NCBI RefSeq assembly: GCF_002368195.1
Contig: NZ_AP018178.1
Location: 4,808,721 to 4,872,720, forward strand
Reading direction: 5' to 3'
Origin: Calothrix sp. NIES-2100
Lineage (GTDB): Bacteria > Cyanobacteriota > Cyanobacteriia > Cyanobacteriales > Nostocaceae
Length of the DNA: 64,000 nucleotides
Below, one piece after another: positions 60,401 to 64,000 of the stretch (within the stretch, counting starts at the first letter, position 1; every line of letters starts with the position of its first letter). A program made the position numbers and the translations under genes. A model generated the notes under the pieces. That model was given only the letters and a program-made list of their open reading frames with translations, did not search any database and was not told the origin of the DNA.

Positions 60401-61390
60401 GCAAATCCCAATCGCTAACCCTAGCTGAGTAACATCTACGTTGACAATAAAAATTGCCCGCACTAATAGCACGATTAAGGCATAAATAATCACGGCAGCA
60501 GGTAAATTAATACCTACACTAATGCGGCTACTACCTTCACTAGCTGAAGTATCTGGGGTTTTCTGACGGCGGTAGCGATTGTGATAAATAGTAATAATAG
60601 TTGTGCCGATCATTGCCAAGTACACGGCAATTAAGGGAAAGTTCGGTAATTTCCAACCCCATTGTAAGAAAGATAACCCCAGAATATTGATTAGCAGTAA
60701 CTTATCGGTGCGGACATTAATAAAAAATAGGCGATTACTGAAAAGTAAAACAGTCATCACTGTTAGGGTAGGAGCTGCGATCGCCACTGTGATCCAATCT
60801 AAAGGATTGTGCCACAGTTTAAAACTGTCCATTGCCCAAAAATTAACCGGTACTAACAACAGAGTCACCAGCAGCAATGTTTGCGCCGTTAATCTTAGGT
60901 TGTTTTGTTTCGCCGCCCAAAAGCCGAAACCCCAAAAACTTAAAGTATAAGCAAATAAAACCCCATACTGTCCCGAAGCCGGAAACTTTTCCCACTGACT
61001 AGCAGCTAGTACCCCAGAGGATACCACTACTAAAAATACTCCTAAAAACAGCAACCAGCGGACACTCAATTCCTCACCCAAAGACTGCAACATTGTGGTG
61101 AAGAAGTTGGGTTTTGCTGGTTCAACTGGTAACTTACTGCTAGGCGATGGTATAGAAGTTACCTGTAACATCTCTACAGGTAATGGTTTCACAGGATCAG
61201 CAGTTGCTTTAACTCTCTGAGGGTTCAATACCATCGGACACACCAGAAACTCTCGGCAAATTTGCCTTACTTGGGTATCCGATATCAAACCTAAACGCAA
61301 CCATAAATCCAGTCCCTCCAATAGCTGAGGATGGGAGGATGACAACTTAACTTCAATTTTGAGCGGGCGATCGGGTAACATACACCGCAT
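57428..61390 (-). CDS. Very large multi-pass membrane protein (1320 aa)
   Basis: 1320 residues of unknown function. Residues 1-60 are a soluble segment (LLEGLDLWLRLGLISDTQVR, then ICREFLVCP). A Pro-rich linker follows (about 60-95), then more than 25 predicted hydrophobic helices (for example WLLFLGVFLVVVSSGVLAAS at about 113 and IYALIVLLVRAIFIVNVD) to the end. It is reminiscent of the DUF2157-type polytopic proteins found in many cyanobacteria. Residues about 340-375 (EEDTEIKGRGDAGTE, then SSPRPRVSPSF) are charged, break a helix pair and are encoded by a palindromic G/C repeat (about 60285-60372) inserted in frame. Start is at 61390 or at MLPDRP three codons later. Confidence 0.75.
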   Translation of the reverse strand: MRCMLPDRPLKIEVKLSSSHPQLLEGLDLWLRLGLISDTQVRQICREFLVCPMVLNPQRVKATADPVKPLPVEMLQVTSIPSPSSKLPVEPAKPNFFTTMLQSLGEELSVRWLLFLGVFLVVVSSGVLAASQWEKFPASGQYGVLFAYTLSFWGFGFWAAKQNNLRLTAQTLLLVTLLLVPVNFWAMDSFKLWHNPLDWITVAIAAPTLTVMTVLLFSNRLFFINVRTDKLLLINILGLSFLQWGWKLPNFPLIAVYLAMIGTTIITIYHNRYRRQKTPDTSASEGSSRISVGINLPAAVIIYALIVLLVRAIFIVNVDVTQLGLAIGICGWLMTWLAQREMREEDTEIKGRGDAGTEFSSSPRPRVSPSFIIWERLGSIVLFLGWLVAVTNYPWQAIAVSGLSLQFVGSRLQRYSLQTDFAGVFVIGLQTIWLGWRLVPANIQAQAIAFGTQLTNSQNQPGALLSIALFPYLILMVALTNRFYRAQKRDLVLCGDALTLILGTVLTTIALVNPILRSLNLLLSTITLLVITKRRFPRQRESSPLPYLTHIMGVLTLCSTVNWLFPTLGREFWASILLILMVAEWGLSLTPGIWRLSSWHIGLGLAATSFILLWGNTASSWSGVVQSQHQWGIIWLVTPLTLTGIASRSHREERTINTTLSVISLGLAQLLTIQLPGIRLIGLAVAAALMYVNTSYLRYEITAAITLGFGLGFIGTLLWEGIPGLPHLSVMGWLLVGAIATLSLWLGRAVLIRQNNELARIYAAASDKWAIALCSLELFLLTVHSLAVYEKFQTPGVLYLTSITITLTGIVYRSWREPNNWAFYAIGWCMELLVAEILGFWGRSTVNMAIANIALGLSAELLGEWWRRRYQLNRLTSLHILPLAYALLSVILRLDTFESWTGLCSLGVALIFIGVGRRTEKFQPLLYLGIVGVSLSAYELLFYQMSQAKGGAYGDALIAMAALGTGIMYAYRILSPWVGDYLRLTPRELKTIAHLHWAWSSLLLLAGIIAPIAVNRLLGLGTGIVLIQYAIFQGRNITASTQIMGNITIAEIWVYLGLLQLAALRIYWRGTIVEHLLSHVLVPWNAAISCVFAYFLYILPWEDWGWSKRPWQNAAYIIPLIILAETSLKVYPITLAIAACYYIFLAKIEDNIRFTYISVALIDWALFRIFSDFRLNDGLWYATVIGLSLLYIAQIDPLLRLPEGKEARHSLRMLGSGLICGWAVFFNQDTALIPGIFSLITIFAGLGLRIRAFLYIGTAAFLFTSINQLVIFSLRYPFLKWVVGLFVGIVLISIAANFETRRAQISSLLRNTNDEFHHWE

Positions 61391-61573
61391 CCGTATAAGG
61401 ATATATTTTTATCAAATCTTGCATAAAATATATTGTGGCTGTATATGTGCCACTTAATTCACTTAACCAATACTCAGTAAGCCTACGATCCGGGAAGACC
61501 AAAAGATAAGTTCACTTATTAATTGTTAACAGTTGACTGTTGACTGTTGACTGTTAACAACCTTTATAAAATA

Positions 61574-61623
61574 TTTCACAAATGATTTAAGATTTCTATA
61601 ACATTCCTAAATCATTTGTGAAA
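61574..61623 (-). terminator. Hairpin after the kdp operon
   Basis: TTTCACAAATGATTTA (61574-61589) and TAAATCATTTGTGAAA (61608-61623) are perfectly complementary with an 18-nt loop, 120 bp after the kdpD stop. The rest of the gap 61391-61742 is AT-rich, with a heptamer-repeat tract near 61525-61560 (GTTGACTGTTGACTG), and contains no gene. Confidence 0.5.
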
Positions 61624-61742
61624 AAACAAAGTATATTCTTAAATCCTTATTTCCTGTTGCCTACCTCAACGATAAATTTTCCCACTCATTTAGGTCGCTA
61701 TGGTACAAGCTTTCTGTTCTCAATAAACTGACAACTGACAAA

Positions 61743-62864
61743 TTATTTCTCTGTGGCGATGATATGTAAATCGATATTTTGTTTTCTAATTAACTCCATC
61801 AATCGCTGGGTAAAAGAGCCTTTCAGCCATCTTTTCCATTTAGGCTGTTGGGTTTCACCAATGACTATTTGGGTGATGTGATACTTGGCTGCAACTTGAG
61901 CAATTTCTTGGGAAACATTGGGACTTTTGACGTGTAAAAATTCGCCACCAAATTCTTTACATAATTTCTCGCAGGTATCAATATGTAAACTTTCTTTTTT
62001 GGTGAGGAATCGCTCAGGGTGGGCGACAAAAATGGCATAAAGTCGCCCATTCATATAATTAGCAATACGTGCGCCCCGACGCAGCAATTGTACTGAGTTA
62101 GGATAGGTAGACAGACAAACTAAAACTCGTTCGTGAATATTACAGTTTTGTCCTTCCAATGGAGAAGTGTTTGCTCCCTCTTCAACTGTATCTGCAACTT
62201 CTCGCAGAGCGAGTTCTCGCAAAGCAATTAAGTTACGACGTACAAAGAAGTTTTCTAGGGATTGCTGGATTTTCTCTGATGCATAAATTTTGCCTTCTCG
62301 CAAGCGTTCTTCGAGAGTTTCGGGAGTTACATCAATGACGACAACCGCATCAGCTTCATCTAGTATCCTGTCGGGAATCCGTTCTCGCACGACAACGCCT
62401 GTAATTCTGGCTACTAAGTCGTTTAAACTTTCTAAATGCTGAATATTAACGGTGGAGTAGACATCAATTCCAGCGGCGAGAATTACTTCTACGTCTTGGT
62501 AGCGCTTTTCTCTTGGAGAACCCGGTACATTAGTATGCGCCAGTTCATCGACTAACACAAGTTGAGGCGATCGCTGTAAAATTGCATCTGTATCCATTTC
62601 CTCTAAAGTCACTTGCTCGCGAATACTGACTTTTCTAGGAATCACCTCTAACCCTAGAGCTTTTTCGGCTGTGTCTTTGCGTCCATGAGTTTCTAAGATA
62701 CCAATGACAACATCAATACCATCTTGCTTGAGCTGATGGGCTTCTTCCAACATTTTATAGGTTTTACCGACACCGGGAGCCATACCGATGAATATTTTAT
62801 GTTTCCCGCGTCGGTGAGGACGGATGTAAGCGCTGTCGGGCGAGTTTGTCGAGTTATTGAACAT
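61743..62864 (-). CDS. kdpD: Truncated-form KdpD sensor protein (no kinase domain)
   Basis: 373 residues, against about 890 in enterobacterial KdpD. It keeps the N-terminal KdpD domain with Walker A GMAPGVGKTYKMLEEA (about 27-42) and Walker B QLVLVDELAHTNVPGSPREK (about 100), followed by a universal-stress domain (about 245-373, ending LMELIRKQNIDLHIIATEK). The four-helix DUF4118 region and histidine kinase are absent, and the stop is clean. Such short KdpD is known for Anabaena kdp operons, so this is the natural form rather than damage. It may sense K+ or ATP and act with an unlinked kinase. Follows kdpC after 57 bp. Confidence 0.9.
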   Translation of the reverse strand: MFNNSTNSPDSAYIRPHRRGKHKIFIGMAPGVGKTYKMLEEAHQLKQDGIDVVIGILETHGRKDTAEKALGLEVIPRKVSIREQVTLEEMDTDAILQRSPQLVLVDELAHTNVPGSPREKRYQDVEVILAAGIDVYSTVNIQHLESLNDLVARITGVVVRERIPDRILDEADAVVVIDVTPETLEERLREGKIYASEKIQQSLENFFVRRNLIALRELALREVADTVEEGANTSPLEGQNCNIHERVLVCLSTYPNSVQLLRRGARIANYMNGRLYAIFVAHPERFLTKKESLHIDTCEKLCKEFGGEFLHVKSPNVSQEIAQVAAKYHITQIVIGETQQPKWKRWLKGSFTQRLMELIRKQNIDLHIIATEK

Positions 62865-62921
62865 TCACCGTTAAAAATTTTGATGAGTTCGTCAGTGCTT
62901 CGGTGCTTCGAGAAGTTTTAA

Positions 62922-63533
62922 CTACGAATTTAATGCATCTAAAGCGAGATTTAATTTCAAGACGTTAACCCCAGGTTCACCAAATATACCCAGAAAGCGA
63001 CCATCAGTATTTTGATTAATCAAAGTTTCTAACTGTTGGGGTTGAATTCCTCGCGCTTTGGCGATACGGGAAATTTGCGCTCTGGCTGCTTCTGGGGTAA
63101 TGTGGGGGTCAAGGCTGGAACCAGAGGTGTAAAGTAAATCTGCGGTAGGCTGTACACCTGCTGTTTTAAGTCGGTTGAAATCGCCATCTTTACCTTTGAT
63201 GCGTTCTAGTAAGGCTGAATTACTCGGAGCGAGGTTACTAGCACCAGAAACCCCGGTTTGGAGAATTCCAGCTTCATCTTTTTTGGGATCGGCGGTGCTG
63301 TAGCTGGTGGTGCTGGGGCGAGTGTTAAAATAGCGATCGCTCTTAAAGGGTTGACCAATTAAGGCAGAACCGATAACCTTACCCTGATCATCTTTGATTA
63401 AACTACCGTTGGCTTGGGATGGAAATACAATTTGCCCAACAGTAATCATCATAAATGGGTAGATAATTGCGCCAATAATCCAAAGTACAAATGTAGAACG
63501 AATTGCTCTGCTGGCTTCTGTGGTAAAACTCAT
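62922..63533 (-). CDS. kdpC: Potassium-transporting ATPase subunit C
   Basis: KdpC is the single-span subunit that stabilises the KdpFABC K+ pump and raises its ATP affinity. The 203-residue protein has an N-terminal membrane helix (LWIIGAIIYPFMMITVGQIV, about 17-36) and the conserved segments GSALIGQPFKSDRYFNTRPS, GASNLAPSNSALLERI and SSLDPHITPEAARAQISRIA. It lies between kdpF (upstream, separated by a 134-bp gap containing heptamer repeats) and kdpD. The neighbouring kdpA and kdpB are presumably beyond the right edge. Start ATG 63531-63533. Confidence 0.95.
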   Translation of the reverse strand: MSFTTEASRAIRSTFVLWIIGAIIYPFMMITVGQIVFPSQANGSLIKDDQGKVIGSALIGQPFKSDRYFNTRPSTTSYSTADPKKDEAGILQTGVSGASNLAPSNSALLERIKGKDGDFNRLKTAGVQPTADLLYTSGSSLDPHITPEAARAQISRIAKARGIQPQQLETLINQNTDGRFLGIFGEPGVNVLKLNLALDALNS

Positions 63534-63571
63534 TAGGGAACTCCAAAAAATAAATTATTCCGTTAAAGTTG

Positions 63572-63632
63572 TTGACGGTTGACTGTTGACGGTTGACTGT
63601 TGACGGTTGACTGTTGACGGTTGACTGTGAAC
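63572..63632. repeat. Heptamer tandem repeats inside the kdp operon
   Basis: GTTGACGGTTGACTGTTGAC units repeat in the kdpF-kdpC gap. This class is also seen in the clc gene and in other gaps. Frames across it on the minus strand are artefacts. Confidence 0.8.
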
Positions 63633-63667
63633 AATAGCAAGGAAATATTTTTTTACGAGTAAGTCTC

Positions 63668-63919
63668 TTAGAATTTCTCTGGTACGAACATGACAAAGAA
63701 TAAATAGATGGAAAGGCTTAGGGTTGCTATTCCTAATAATCCTAAAGCCCAGGCTTGAGTGCGAGAAAATTGTTCGCCTGTGGCTGCATATACGACAGGC
63801 GCAACTACTAGGTTGAAGCACATTCCTAGGAATAGGTATAAGGGCAGTTTTTGTTTGCGCCAATCTGAGAAGATTTCGGTGATAGCTGCAAGTGTTTGGA
63901 TTGAGAGTTGAGGTTTCAT
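63668..63919 (-). CDS. KdpF/KdpG-type small membrane subunit
   Basis: 83 residues with two hydrophobic helices: LPLYLFLGMCFNLVVAPVVY (about 27-46) and LGLLGIATLSLSIYLFFVMF (about 58-77), the second ending in VPEKF, as the end of KdpF does. In Anabaena the operon carries such a longer small subunit (called KdpG by some) between kdpB and kdpC, and here it is immediately upstream of kdpC. It probably stabilises the complex. kdpB would lie beyond 64000. The remaining 81 bp at the right edge (63920-64000) show no coding sequence I recognise. Confidence 0.8.
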   Translation of the reverse strand: MKPQLSIQTLAAITEIFSDWRKQKLPLYLFLGMCFNLVVAPVVYAATGEQFSRTQAWALGLLGIATLSLSIYLFFVMFVPEKF

Positions 63920-64000
63920 AGTTGAGTAGTTATTTTTAAGAGAAATGAACCGCCCAGACGCAGAGAGATGATTTTTCTTTGTACCTTTGCGCCTTTGCGC

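Noticed and set aside
61743..62864. KdpD as a broken pseudogene
   Set aside because: The stop is clean and short KdpD is the known form in Anabaena-type kdp operons.

Overview
The window reads as chromosomal DNA of a filamentous, Nostoc/Anabaena-type cyanobacterium. Evidence: oxygenic photosynthesis genes (psbB-psbT for photosystem II; chlP and acsF for chlorophyll synthesis), abundant HIP1 octamers (GCGATCGC), 7-9 bp short tandem repeats between genes, a PEP-CTERM protein, an iron-uptake porin with an S-layer homology domain, and a kdp operon with the short KdpD known from Anabaena. No tRNA, rRNA or CRISPR array was recognised. recA is cut by the left edge, and the kdp operon continues past the right edge.

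Left third (1-24.6 kb): mostly housekeeping with accessory pieces. In order: recA with a possible LexA box; a decayed tnpB tail; a PEP-CTERM protein; chlP; a YidD-like protein with a cysteine-rich tail; cysA; a WD40 relic; two Uma2 proteins; a HAD hydrolase with an altered motif I; rps1; psbT and psbB; an ImmA/IrrE-type peptidase; a WGxxGxxG protein; and a porin. Then comes a signalling block: a Ser/Thr kinase fused through a membrane segment to a periplasmic-binding-protein domain, followed by an NB-ARC STAND NTPase. An M48 peptidase, a secreted protein and a repeat-rich gene graveyard follow.

Centre (24.7-45.5 kb): the most unusual part. A Ycf46-like AAA ATPase and two DUF1257 (Ycf35) genes lead into two divergent arrays. 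The left array encodes DUF2997, a GrpE-like protein, Hsp70, and WD40, HEAT and GUN4 proteins. The right array encodes five STM4015-like leucine-rich-repeat proteins, a WD40 protein, then STM4014 (ATP-grasp), STM4013 (sulfatase-like), STM4012 and STM4011 (two radical SAM enzymes). Eight or more of these proteins, with unrelated C-terminal domains, share one N-terminal module: a double VLGG motif followed by a HEAT-like segment. All five LRR proteins end in the same R-Y-x-(S/T/A)-(V/L)-x-E tail. I read this as a candidate, apparently uncharacterised, protein-modification or conflict system in which a shared tag and tail mark substrates for the radical SAM/ATP-grasp enzymes, with AAA/Hsp70 machinery alongside. 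The function is inferred.

Right third (45.7-64 kb): a CLC chloride channel with CBS and USP domains, a collagen-like secreted protein, a 21-bp tandem array open on both strands, acsF, a TM2 protein, a DUF2996 protein, a threonine-aldolase-like enzyme, a DUF433/DUF5615 toxin-antitoxin-like pair, a 1320-residue membrane protein, and kdpD-kdpC-kdpF. Small mobile repeats are frequent here, including a clean 185-bp MITE with 16-bp terminal inverted repeats and 12-bp target duplications. In several genes of the window such repeats sit in frame inside coding sequence.
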